Of a DNA stretch of 64,000 nucleotides, positions 31,166 through 44,200 are shown in pieces. This DNA comes from Cyclospora cayetanensis. Lineage: Eukaryota > Apicomplexa > Conoidasida > Eucoccidiorida > Eimeriidae. The stretch spans positions 1-64,000 of the forward strand of contig NW_020312059.1 in the NCBI RefSeq assembly GCF_002999335.1, in the 5' to 3' direction. Made by a program: the position numbers and the translations under genes. Within the stretch, counting starts at the first letter, position 1; each line of letters begins with the position of its first letter. Below the pieces are notes generated by a model. That model had not been told where the DNA came from. It saw only the letters and a program-made list of their open reading frames with translations, and ran no database searches.

Positions 31166-34100
31166 TCAGGCTGAAGCCATGGATCGAATTTCTTGTAGCG
31201 CCTGTACAAAGTGCAGAGCACTGACCTCAAAGAGGCCCCCCGGTTCCCCTGGCGTTTTCGCGAGGGGGACCGTGGTATTCGGGTTGACATTTTTGAGAAC
31301 TAGGAGCTCTTCTGCTGTGAAATCCTGCTGCGCCAGCTGTCTGTCCACCCTAGGAGTGCGGTGCGTTATAGTAACACGCCAACCCTCCTGAGGGAGGAGC
31401 ATGAAGGTGAAATATGTGTCAACAAGCACTTCAGGCTGCAGAGAGCGTGCCGCGCGCAGGACTATCTGCACCGACGCATAGAGACAGACAGACAAATTGC
31501 ACACCTACGTAGGAAAAAGCGCATGAAGGATTCGCGACATGGCAAGACAAACTGTGCAAGGAGCAGTGCATGCACCACCCCTGGTAACTCCACATGCAGC
31601 AGCATCCCAAGAATGTAAAAAAGACAGGATGCACAAGCGAAGCAAAAATGTAAAAAAAGTGACAGGATACACAAGAAAAGCAAAAATGTAATAAAAAGAC
31701 AGGATGCACAAGAAATGATGATGGAGGCATACAACGCACAGACGCAAGGAATAGATGCAGAAGGGAGGAGGCATACGTTAACACACACATCCACATATAT
31801 ATATATGCATATGGTATGCGATGCCTATGTGTCCACGAGTATGCAAAAAGCCGCCCTTCCCCCCCCAATAGGCTGCCATCGTGTGAGTGCCTATACCTGG
31901 CGCTGCAAAAGAACGGAGTACTTGAAGGTCAAAGACACGGCAAGGGTTTCTTGTTTCTTCTCATGCTGCTTCCAGCGGAGGGAAGGGAAGGCCAAGGGGA
32001 AGTTGAAGCGCTAGACAAAACAAGGCAGACAGTTGCATGCGCTGCGAGAATTCAGCTTCCGCTTGCAGACCCCCCCAAACCATCCACCATCCGCAAGGCT
32101 AACAGAACGGCACACACCCCCGCGCAAAAGCGTGAGAAGCACAGGTGTTTTGCAGAGAATCTTTTGTTTGTGGAGAGAGGATAACAGGAGGCAACCGCTT
32201 CGATGCAACAAGTTGCCTTACCCGTGCAGCGATTTCAATAGGTTCCTCGACGGCGAGTACATCTGCTGCGTGAATCGCTGCTTTGAGCGTCTCTACACGT
32301 GTTCGCAGCTTGATCTCATATTCCCTCCGCATACTCTGAATTCCTTCCAAGTGCCGCTGCGCATGCAGAGCCCGCAAATCGCCAAAGCCCCAAACTCCAA
32401 AATTTTTTCATGGCGTCGAAGAATCTCGAAAAAGACTTTTCGCTTTCCGAGAGCAGAGGGTTGCTCGCCAGGAGAAACGAAAGACAGAGAGCCTCGCGGT
32501 GCTATTCACACAACAACTCCAAGAACCTCACCTGTACTTGCATGAGGTACTTCTTGTGCTTCTTCCTCTCCAACAGGCCCTCCGCTATCCACCGCATGCA
32601 GTCGGTGTCGGAAATCCCCTTCATGGTAAGCGCGCCACGATTCAGACTCGAAGCCACGCGCTCAAACAGCGCCGCATTGACAAAATCTGGAGTTTCTAAG
32701 CTCGCAAAGTGCTCGGCAATCGCTGAAAACTCTGCGGCTAAGCGATCGAGAGAACTTGCAGATACAGGTGGCCCCTGACGGAGACAGTCTGCCAACTGCA
32801 TGCGGCAGTCGCATGCATCAGGAGGCACATAGCGAATCAAAACAGCAAGCACTCGCTGGCCGTCCTGCGGAGACACATACAACCGTACATACACCCCAAC
32901 AACAACACCCTCCTCACCTTCCTCCGCGTCATGCGTCGAGACGGAGCAAGGCACCACGCCTCAACACTCTCTGCTATGGCCTAAGAAATCGATGCTGCAC
33001 ACGGCCGTCAAAAGAAATCGCAGTGTGTCTACGCTCATAGACATGCAGAGAGATACGTGTGCATGCATACACGCAGAACGAAAAATGCACATAATAGCAC
33101 ACACATACATAGGTGTCTCATGTGCTTCTTGCCAAAATCAACGCTTCTGCACCAATATTTTGCAGAAACCAATTTGCAGCACTCTTTCATCGAAACATCA
33201 TTTTGCAAACATCCTTCTGCAGCAACACTATGCCCCTTGCAGAAACAGGAAAACCACCCTGTCTCCTTGCCAGTCGATCAATTCACCTGTGTTTGCGCTC
33301 GTTGTCGAAGCGCCAGACGCTGCGGCACTGGGGCATGCGTTAAACTGCAGTACACCAAGTTCTTCTCTCTAAAGAAACACACATACACGCAACCACCAAA
33401 CTCCCTTGCCTTCATGCAGTTGGCATCCTTCTGTTGAAGAAAAACGGGGGGGTGTCTGTGCCTGTGTGTGAGCCTCTGTGTATATGTGTATATATCTGTG
33501 TATATATGTATTTATCTGTGTATACGTGTATATATCTGTATGTCTGTATATGTGTACATATTTGTGTATCTGCATATGGGTATGTATGTATATGTGTGTA
33601 AGAACAGACGCGGTGAGACACGCCTGCAGCGAAAGGGGGAAAATTCCCTTTTTGCAGGCATGCTCGATTTGGTGGGCAGTATTAAATTGACACCCATTGG
33701 TTGCTGTACCTCATACACTCGAGAGAGAGGTGCTACAACAAGGCTGCTGCCTGCTGTGACGAGGTGGCCAGTATGCGCAGCTTACGTAATTAGAAAGCGG
33801 GGATCTACTTTGAAGCTTTGCGAAGTTTTTGCTGCTTGGCATTCCTTAATTAAGGCTGTTGAAAATGGTGGAGAGCGGCTTTCTCCTTCCCCTACCGCTT
33901 GTACCTGAGACATGTAAAAAGGCGCAGATTTCTAAGCAGAAGCAGCAGCAGTCAGAAAAATTCCAGGCTGTTCAAAACAAAACTGAGCACCCAAAACTGT
34001 GGTCAAAAGGCTTAGTAGAGACACTTGCAGCCACGCTTGACAATTTGTCCTCCTTTCTGCCATCTCTTCTCTCTCGCCATGCAGCTCTCTTCTTCTTAGC

Positions 34101-37100
34101 CGAAGCTACAGCGCTTGAAACTCGACAGCAACAGCGTCTCCCTCTCCTCCTGCCTCTAACAAGGCAGCAGCAACAGCAACAGCAACAGCAATAACCGCCA
34201 CTGACTATCTTTGCAATGGGGTCATGCGCCGAGAGATTCAAGTACGATTCGTATTTCTTGCACATGTTGACGAGAGCTGAGGCGTGCAAAAAAACAAACA
34301 GACACACACACACACATACATGGAGAGATAGATTGGTACATAGATCTACACACACAATATACATACACATACATATATAGATAAGATGCACATAATATAT
34401 ATCAACATACATAGATTTCAACATATAGTACACATACCTACATGGAGATATATACATGTGAAATACATGTACATGTATATATACATAGATACATGGATTT
34501 TTGACATATGAATATATCTATATGTTTATATGTATATCTATACGTATATATATGTATGTATATACAAACGTATGTATATATATGTATGTATAATATATAT
34601 ATGCATGTATATACACATAGATATACATACACAAATACACGGAGAGACGCGAATAGAAATAAACACCCTTCCATTTTCGCGGAGAACGGAATCAGAATTT
34701 GAAGCTCTGTTATCTACGTTGCGAAAAAGTGAGAAAATACTCCTGCTGATGGGGCCTGCCCTGTTGCTTTGGGTAATCTTACACAAAAGATCGTCGGTAT
34801 GCCAAGTAACATAGTGCTCCTTGATATCATAATGCGATGCGAAAAGGTCGATGGTGAGCTGCAGCAGACGCAAAAACAGCCAGAGCAGGCAGCGGGAAGA
34901 ACAGCTGGCAGACTGAGTATCTGATGAGAGTTTCTGCCGTCAATACAGTCTGTAAGAGCAGCCCGAGAAAGCGAAGAGAGGGGACTGCCTGCGCGTGTGT
35001 TTTCAACAATGCCAATACAAAAGTACCTCAACATCCAGCTGATCCTCAATCTCCATTTGCTGTCGCAGCATCTGAGCCGCCGTATTCCAAAGATCGAATC
35101 GCAGCTGATGCAGCATGAAGGCATTAGGCAGCTCCCTATAGTCTTCTGCGCAAAGCCGTTCCAGCACCAGAGCAGCAAGCTCCATCTTTCGGGAGACAGA
35201 TTCGGGCAGATACTCCAATCCCGATCGAACTGCGAAAAAAGCAAACAGCAAAGAAGGCCCCTTCTCCCCCTTGTCTTGCGCGCTGCTCAGAAAAGAGAAC
35301 GAAAAAGAGAAGGAAAGAAGGAGAGAGACAGAGAGAAACACGCAGAGAGAGAGAGAGAGAGCGAAACAAAGAAAGAAAAAGACAAGGAGCAATCGAAAAC
35401 ACGCGAACAGTCTTTGCTGTTAGCCCGCAGGCAGGCTGCTTCCTAAATCTGCTTTGCAAGTGATCAGAAAAAAGACTTGCGCAATTTTTTTGGCCTCGTG
35501 TGCATGCACAAGACGTCTTTCTTTGCGAGTGAAACTGTCTTGATGGGGAGATAGAGAGACAGAGAAACAGAGGGAGACAGAGAGAGAAACACAGAGAGAG
35601 AGAAACACAGAGAGAGAGAGGGAGACAGAGGGAGACAGAGAGACAGAGGGAGACAGAGAGAGAAACACAGAGAGAGAGAAACACAAAGAGAGAGACAGAC
35701 AGAGAGAAACACAGAGAGAGAGAAACACAAAGAGAGAGACAGAGGGAGACAGAGAGACAGAGAAACAGAGGGAGACAGAGAGAGAAACACAGAGAGAGAG
35801 AAACACAAAGAGAGAGACAGACAGAGAGAAACACAGAGAGACAGAGACAGACAGAGAGAGACAGAGAAACAGAGAGAGACAGAGAGAGTCTTTTGTGAGG
35901 CATGTTCTTACGGCAGAATTCTTCGGATTTCGCGAGGATCGGATGCATTATACCGTTTAGGAAAAGCTTGACAATGGGGATCGCGTAGCAGTAATCGACT
36001 CCCATTTGCAGCATTTCTGGTTCCAAGGTGAAGCTTCTTTCATACACAAATTGACACGTCTGCATCAGAATTCTGCGAAGGCAGTAAGGCAGCGGCTGCT
36101 GCAGAACTACACCCACAACGCCAGCAATGAGAAATTGCTTCAAATTCGCAAATCCTTTGTGAAAGTCGCGACGGATATGCTCTTGCCAGTCTTTGGAGGC
36201 TTCCTCTATTCTGGAGAGGCCTGCACAGCATGTACGATCCAGAGGGAGAGGGAATGCTGCATGCAGCTGGCGTGTGTGCGCATGTACATACACCCCAATC
36301 CGATGCAGCAGTGTGTGCACCATGTGCAAAAGAGGAATGCCTTGGCCTTGTTTGCATGCATCTCTCCACAGCAAAAGCCGTTTAAAATACACTAGTCCTA
36401 GGTAGGGCATGGAGGCAGCATCTGCTCGAATCACAACACACTAGACTTCGAACTGGCTCCCTCCCCTCAAAGCTTCAAAGGGAGGCTCACAGCACACCGT
36501 GCTTTGCCAGAATGTCTTCTATAGAATAATGAAACTCTTCTTCCATCTGCCGCGAAAGAAACGAGGCCAAAGAACTGCAAACGCATGCCAGCGTTTCACA
36601 GGGGTGCCTGCTCGCGTCTTCATAGGGCCCTAAGCAGACATGCATCTTCCCCCCTCCCCAACCTCCGAAACATCTAGCAAAAGAGTAAGAGCAAAAGTGG
36701 TAGCAAGAGTAAGAGCAAGAGAAGTAGCAGAGGCAGGAGCAAGAGCAGCAGCAAGAGTAAGAGCAGGAGCAAAAGCAGGAGCAAAAGCAGGAGCAAGAGC
36801 AGTAGCGGGAGCAGTAGCAGTAGCAGTAGCAAGAGCAGTAGCAGGAGGAAAAGCAGAAGCAAGAGCAGTAGCGGGAGCAGTAGCAGGAGGAAAAGCAGAA
36901 GCAAGAGCAGTAGCAGTAGCAAGAGCAGTAGCAGTAGCAAGAATAGTAGCAGCAGCAAAAGCAGTAGCAGTAGCAAGAATAGTAGCAGCAGCAAAAGCAG
37001 TAGCAAAAGCAGTAGCAACAGCAAGAGCAAAGAAGTAGCAAGAGCAGTAGCAGTAGCAAAAGCAGTAGCAGAAGCCAAGAAGTAGCAAAAGCAGCATGGA

Positions 37101-40100
37101 ATAAGGATACGTGTACGCACTTGGGATTTTGAAGATCCAGTACCAAATTGCTAAGTTGAGTTAGCGAAGAGTTGCGAAGGGCATACATCCGAACGAGTTC
37201 GACCAAATTGGAAGTGCCTGTGTGTACATACACCCGAACCGTGAGCAGCCTTTGCAGCAAACAGTATCTGAGGCACTCTCGAATGCCATGGCGAAAAACG
37301 CAGAGAAACTGCTACAACAGCGGCTTTCCGCCTCCCTCTCCTGCCTACTGCAAAGCGTCTAGCATTGAACAATAGCTCTAGCAGGCAGCTCCCACTCGCA
37401 GATACAAAACGATTCTCCCCCCCGATGGCGCTTCATGAGAGAGGCATTCGACGCTGCATGTCTGCCTCCGAGAAGCGAATTTTCTGCAGCCTACCAGGGT
37501 CCATGCACGACATGAGGTTAGGAGCTTCCATTACCTCCTGCTTCGCCACTGCCCTCATCAAGCAGCAAAACAATCCCCCAATGCGTCTGTCTTCCAGCTC
37601 CATGTACACCTGAAAGACAGACAGACGCATCGGGGGTTGGAAGGCTGAGCAAGCGACACCCCGCAAGGCCCTTCCGCAATCGCAGTGGCTTCTTTTGCAG
37701 ATCGAGACGGCAACAATAAAATCCTCGATCTGCGAGAAAATAAATACCTGCTGGGTAATCCTGACGACTAAATCGCGCTCAGCCTTCGTCTTTACAGAAA
37801 AAAAGAGACGCGTGAGATATGCGGGTTGCTGCTGAAGAATAAATGCCAGAGGCTGCAACGCCGAGAGCTTCTTCTGCAGCTTCTCAGGTGTCTTGTTGCT
37901 GCATACATATGCATATATACACATATACGTATACGTATACATACGCATATACACATGCACATAGATACAACCCTATATATATATATATATTTTTGTACAC
38001 ACATACATAAATACATACATAAATACGTACATAAATAGATACTTACACATATGCGTATGCATACATAAATACATACATAAATAGGTACATAAATAGATAC
38101 TTACACATATGCGTATGCATACATAAATACATATGCATATGCATACATAAATACATATGCATACGTAAAAACATATTCATATGCATACATAAAAACATAT
38201 GCATATGCATACACACATACACATATGCATATGCATACATGAAAATATATCTATATGCATACATGCATACACATATGCATATGCATACATCAAAATATAT
38301 CTATATGCATACATGCATACACATATGCATATGCATACATAAATGCATATGCATACATAAAAACATATTTATATGCATACATACATACACATATGCATAT
38401 GCATACATAAATACATACACATATGCGTGTGCATACATACACACACATATGCATGTGCATACATACGTACACACATGCATATGCGTACATACATACACAC
38501 ATGCATATGCATACATACATACACATATGCATGTGCATACATAAATACATACACATATGCATGTGCATACATAAGTACATATGCATATGCATACATACAT
38601 ACGTAAACGCTTCAAATTCCGTAAAATGCTCTGAGACTCAGAGCCAACACTCCCGTTCTCCTCCCTCCTCTTCGTCCCCCATCTATCGCCATCATCATAA
38701 CCCCCACCCCTCCTCCATATTTCCCAACAAGGAAATTTTTATGCCAGCCGCTCAATTAAAAGGCCTTTCCAGGGGGCATGCAAACGGACTCTGAAGCATT
38801 CGCCAGTCCGCAACGGGCACGAGACGCAACGCCGATAAGCTGGAGAAAAACAAAAAAAAAAACACCACCATCACACCCAACCCCCCAGCCCCCTTCCCCC
38901 TCTACCTGTGTTATCGTTCTTCCACAGGCATCCCCACTCCTATGTATAACACTACTTTGCTGCAAAACACTCTGCTGCGTTTCCTGACAGCCTACAGAGC
39001 AAAACTTCTCATATGGCGCATGCAGCAGCCATATGAACAAAAGTACCACCTCTACACAAACTGCAACTGTTCGCACGGGTTACACAACAGTCTAATCGCT
39101 GCTGCTCTTCCCCTACTGCTTGTCGCTTTCTCTCCCTCCCCCCTTTCTCCCCCTCATTTTTCTTCTCTCCCTCCCCCCTTTCTCCCCCACAACGTTTTTC
39201 TTCTCTCCCTCCCCCCTTTCTCCCCCTTTCTCCCCCACAACGTTTCCAATCCTCGCATCCCTTCCCAACTCATCCTTGGCCTCTCTGCCTGCCTTTATGC
39301 CAAAAGCAGGAGGCCTTGCGGAGGCACTGCACGCCATACTGCAGCGTGTCTAGAATCCAAAAGGATGCATTTCATACCCCCTCCCCTCTATCTCTACTAT
39401 CACTCCTGCAAAAAGCTCGCTTTAAAATCCTGTAAAAAGACGCCCCCACTGCCCTTGAGGCCACTTCGTTTCGTGTTAGAAGAAGAGTTTCCGCAAACAC
39501 CCTGTTGTTTGTGGAAACAACACATGCCTACCAGCGTTTGATAGTGTGACTCCAGCTGCTTCATTTCTTGCTCTGTCTCCCCCAGCTGCAGCAGCCCGTC
39601 AATGTCTCTCCCTAAAACAGAGACAAGCGCGTCTTCCAGAGACTTCAAAAACTCCGGACGGGTTTCAAACTCCTCTTGCTGCACAAGATTTTGCAGATGA
39701 GGCCACGAAGGAGATCCGACACCACTGCCCCCGGCAGCGAAAGTCAAGTGCGCTAGAAATGCCTCAATTTGATCTTCCCTCAAGACCTAAAAAATAAAAC
39801 AAAACACGCACGCACAAACACACACAGGGCATAAAGGCAGAGGTTTTTTTCAAGAGCATGCACACAAACCAACATAACACATGTTTTCTGGAAATATACA
39901 TACATACACATACATATACATACACATATACATACATATACATACATACACATACATATACATACACATATACATACATATACATACATACACATATACA
40001 TACATACATTTATATGCATGTACATGCATACACATATACATACATATATATATACACATACATGTACACATACATATATACGTATACTGCTGCACGCCAT

Positions 40101-41214
40101 CTAGAAGCCGTATTACAATTATCCCTTTTCCATTCTTGGTGCTTGAAGGCTTCCCCCCATTCTTCTGGCATCTCTCCGCGCAAGACTCTTGGTTGCCTCT
40201 AGAGACACAGGCGCGAGGAAATAACGACGAATTGACTCACTGGTTCCAAATAAATTCCTTCCCGCAGAGGCCCTCCCCCCTGCCCTGCAGCAGCCTCGGC
40301 AGTAAATTGAAAGTCTGCATTTCCACCTGCAGCTGAGGAGATCGCTCCAGGATCTGCCCAATGCGGCAAGACGAGCGCTGGTGTCTGCTGCAACTCCTTC
40401 CTACGCCAACCGACTCCTAAACGACCTCCCTCAGTAGATCCCCAGCTATACAGCTCCCCATTTCTAAAACAAAAAAGGCACAAAACATTTTCCCCACGGA
40501 AACTGTCTCCCTGCCCGACAAGGCATCCACGACCTCACCCCCATCTAGCCCATTACGTGGGGACGAAGAGGCATATTTTCGTGTATACATCTTTGCGGGT
40601 AGATACACATATCAGTGTGTATGCGTGTGTGTGTGTATTTAGGCACGTTAAGTGTATAGATATATATGTACATGTGTATTTTATATGTGTACGCCATTTG
40701 TGCATTTTATTTATGTATATATATATACTTGTGTATATATAATTGTGCATATACTTGTATATATATATATATATGTATGTATTTGTGCGCAAATACGTAT
40801 ATATGCATGTATATGTTGTGCATATGCACCTATATGTGTATGTATGTATATGTATGTATTTGTATGCAAATACGTATATATATGCATGCACATGTGTATG
40901 TATGTATATGTATACATGTATGTATTTGTATGCGAATACGTATATATATGCATGCATATGTATATGTATGTATTTGCATGCGAATACGTATATATATGCA
41001 TGCATATGTGTATGTATGTATATATATATGTCTCTGTGCATCTTTTTCAGTGCGCTGCCAAACCTGAGTTTGACGATGGAATGCTGTGGTCCTGTGAAGA
41101 CTTGATCAGCAGGGAAAGGGAGGCTTTGTACTAGTTCAGGTCTGTCGAGGTGTCTAGCCATCCTCGGACCGCAACACGCTTGAAGCGAAGTGTTGTCTCC
41201 CCATCCGTAAACCT

Positions 41215-41249
<35 letters not shown>

Positions 41250-44200
41250 TTAGACACAAAAAACGCATCAGCATGATTTCCGATTTTCCGCAACACGATT
41301 CAAGCGCTTCACAGCCTGAGCAGCAGCAGCAGCAGTCGCTGACAGATGAATCCCCCCCCTGTTCAAAAGCATCATCTGCATGCGCACTCTGTGCACATAA
41401 CACCCTACACGTTGAGGCAGTAAAAGGCCTTTTTTTGCATGCAACACATAAAAGTAAAGCTTCTTCCCCAGCCTCACAACCCTAGGAGCTCTCCTTCCTT
41501 TTCTGCTCGTAGAGCTGTATCTCTCCCTCCTCCCCTTTTCCCTTCCCCCTTGCCAGACGTTTATCTCCCTTCCTTCCTTCCCTCCCTCCCGCCTTCCCCA
41601 ACACACACCGCACGCAGTCCTTGCAAAATAATATCAAGAGCGCCCCCTTGATATTATTTCACGACTCTCCCGCCGCAATCCAGCAGCAGAACGGCAGAAA
41701 GAGGCCCCTTCCCCTTTATCTCATCCCCCCTATCCTATCCAATCCCCTCAGGAGCTTCCCCTCGTATACAAGATCTTTTCATGGGAAAGAGGATTTTAAA
41801 GCACTTCTAATCTATACCTGTCGATCATCCGTAACGACGAGGCAGTGCTCTCCGCATGCTGCAATCGATCGCACTCGAGGGATTCCCTGAGGACCCTCTA
41901 GCTGCAAGAAAAGTTTTGGCGTCAAAATGTGCTGAGTCGCACATAAACATTCCCTCCGTCCCCACACCCAAACCTCCCCCTCGTCTGTAAGGCATAGAGA
42001 CTGCATCGAGCCTGCTGCAATCTCCTTTATCTGCAAAGAAACGGCAGGCATGCATGCACGGAGGGAAGGAATGAGGGGGGCAGTGAGGGAAGAAGTAGGT
42101 GAGGCAGAGGGAGTAGGTGAAGCAGAAGGGAGAAAGCGATCGATTAAGAGCAAAGAGACAGACTGAATGATGACAGGAGCCAAAAAGAACATCGGTTGGA
42201 GGGATTTTTTCTGGAAAGGAGGCATTAGTATATATGTATGCACAGGGTAGCTTTGACTAGGAAAAGCCTCTGCTTCGATATTTGCGTGGAATAGAAAGGT
42301 TTCAAAATAGCTTCTCCCTTTTCAGGACTGCCGCCCTCTGGCGAAAAAGTTGTCTATACCTCCACCTTCCCACGCTCTCTGCCCACTCAGCTGCCTTGAA
42401 GTTGTTTTTTTCTCCAGCACCAGCAGCAGACGCAGCAGACGCAGCACCAGCAGCAGATGCAGCACCAGCAGCAGATGCAGCACCAGCAGCAGATGCAGCA
42501 CCAGCAGCAGATGCAGCCCTCCTCAAGGGACGCTAAAGACGGGCAAAACACACCCTGATCGGCGTTGGGAATGTCACTACGGCTGGAGTGTAGATGTTAG
42601 CCGAGGTTCCTAATCCTAAACGGCCATAAAATCCTGCTCCCCAGGCGTATAAATTTCCTCTAGTCGTAAGCGCTAAGACATGGCTCTGCCCTGAAGCTCA
42701 CACGGGAGGGGCAAACGCAAGCCGTAAAGGCCTCCGAACAAGGAGCTTTCGAGGCGACTTTTGTCGAGAAGCTTTGCATGGGGAGGGAGAACGAGGGAGG
42801 CAGGAAGAAAGGGGACAAAAGGAAGAGCAGAAAGCAGAAAGAAGAGGGGGGGGGAGGGAGGAAATGGCGCATAGCCAAAAGAAGTGGACAGGAAGGAAGG
42901 AGAGAGGAAAGGAAGAGCACAAGACAGAAAGGAAGGGGCATCAGACATGCGATGGAGAGCGTCGTGCAGGCTACTACTGGGGAAGGATGGCGAGGGGAGT
43001 ATGGAGTCGTACATTTTTTGAGGCCTACAAGACAGACGGAAAGAAGAAAGTGTGTGTAGGGGAATTTCGTGGATGACAGACACATACCCAGTGCGAGCTT
43101 CTGAACAGGAAGAGGCAGCGCAACGCTGTGAGGAACGGTAATGGCGCCGCCGAGAATGTGTTCACCAAGTCCAAGTTTGCCGCTTTCTGCTGAACCCCAC
43201 ATCCAGAGAGATCCAGCTTGTTGCAGTTCTTCATGATAGGCTCCGACAAGAACTCCCGTCATTCCTCCTCCCGCTGCTCCTTGAGTAGGCGCATCGGCAT
43301 CGCCGATCCCCGCAGTGATGCATGCGCTGTACGTCGCGCAAGCGTAGACGTCGATGGCGTTGCGAAGTGTAGATACACCCTGCGGCGTGAAGGCAGGTCG
43401 CGTGTTGCCAAGGCCTAATTGGCCTTCTGCGTTGTCTCCCCAGCAAAGAACGTTCCCGTGTTGAGTTACGACGAGGCAGTGCGCGGCTCCACAGGCTACT
43501 CGCTTCACTGGAAGCGAGAAGCAGTCCAGCCAAAACGGCTCGTGCTGATCTTCCGTCTCCTCCTCCCCAATGCCTAGTTGACCCTTGTCGTTAGAACCCC
43601 ACACCCAGAGACTTCCCGACGCAGTGAGTGCCACTGTGTGAGCCTCTCCACAAGCCACGAAACTGATGCTCCAGCCTGAAACGCCGAGAGAGGCTCCCCC
43701 CCAGGCTGCTGCTGCACCAACACCACCATCAGCTGCTGTAGTCGCAACGACGACATCCCCACCCCTCTCATTCACCTGGACGCCTAACAGTGCTCGAAGA
43801 TCCGATACAAATGCGCGGTTTCGAAGATCAGCAATAAACACCGGTACTGCCTCATTCCCCTGCGTGCCCGTCCCCAAACGACTCGCCCCCCCCACACCCC
43901 AAATGAGCACATCTCCCTGCACTGTTACCGCTGCAGAATGATACGCTGAAGCTGCTGCATGCAATACGGGAGCAGATATTTCTGGAATCTGACGCGGCTG
44001 TGGCGATACACCCCCTATCCCGTCCTCCCCCAAGCCGAGTCCAAGCCCCAATCCGCAACCCCACGCAAAGAGCGCACCCGTCAAAGATACAGCCAACGTA
44101 TGAAACGTGCCGCACGCTATCTGACAAGCAACATACACACATACATGCATACACGTGTATACAGATACATGCCAATGCAAATACAATTACATGCATGCAA

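Noticed and set aside
36487..37260. 257-codon minus frame rich in Cys/Tyr/Leu
   Set aside because: Central part is an AGCAAG/AGCAGT repeat intron; only 37217-37121 and 36574-36498 are exons of the RCC1-RasGAP gene.
38043..38606. Several 70-120 codon frames in both directions
   Set aside because: CATACATATGCATATG microsatellite without domain or codon signal.
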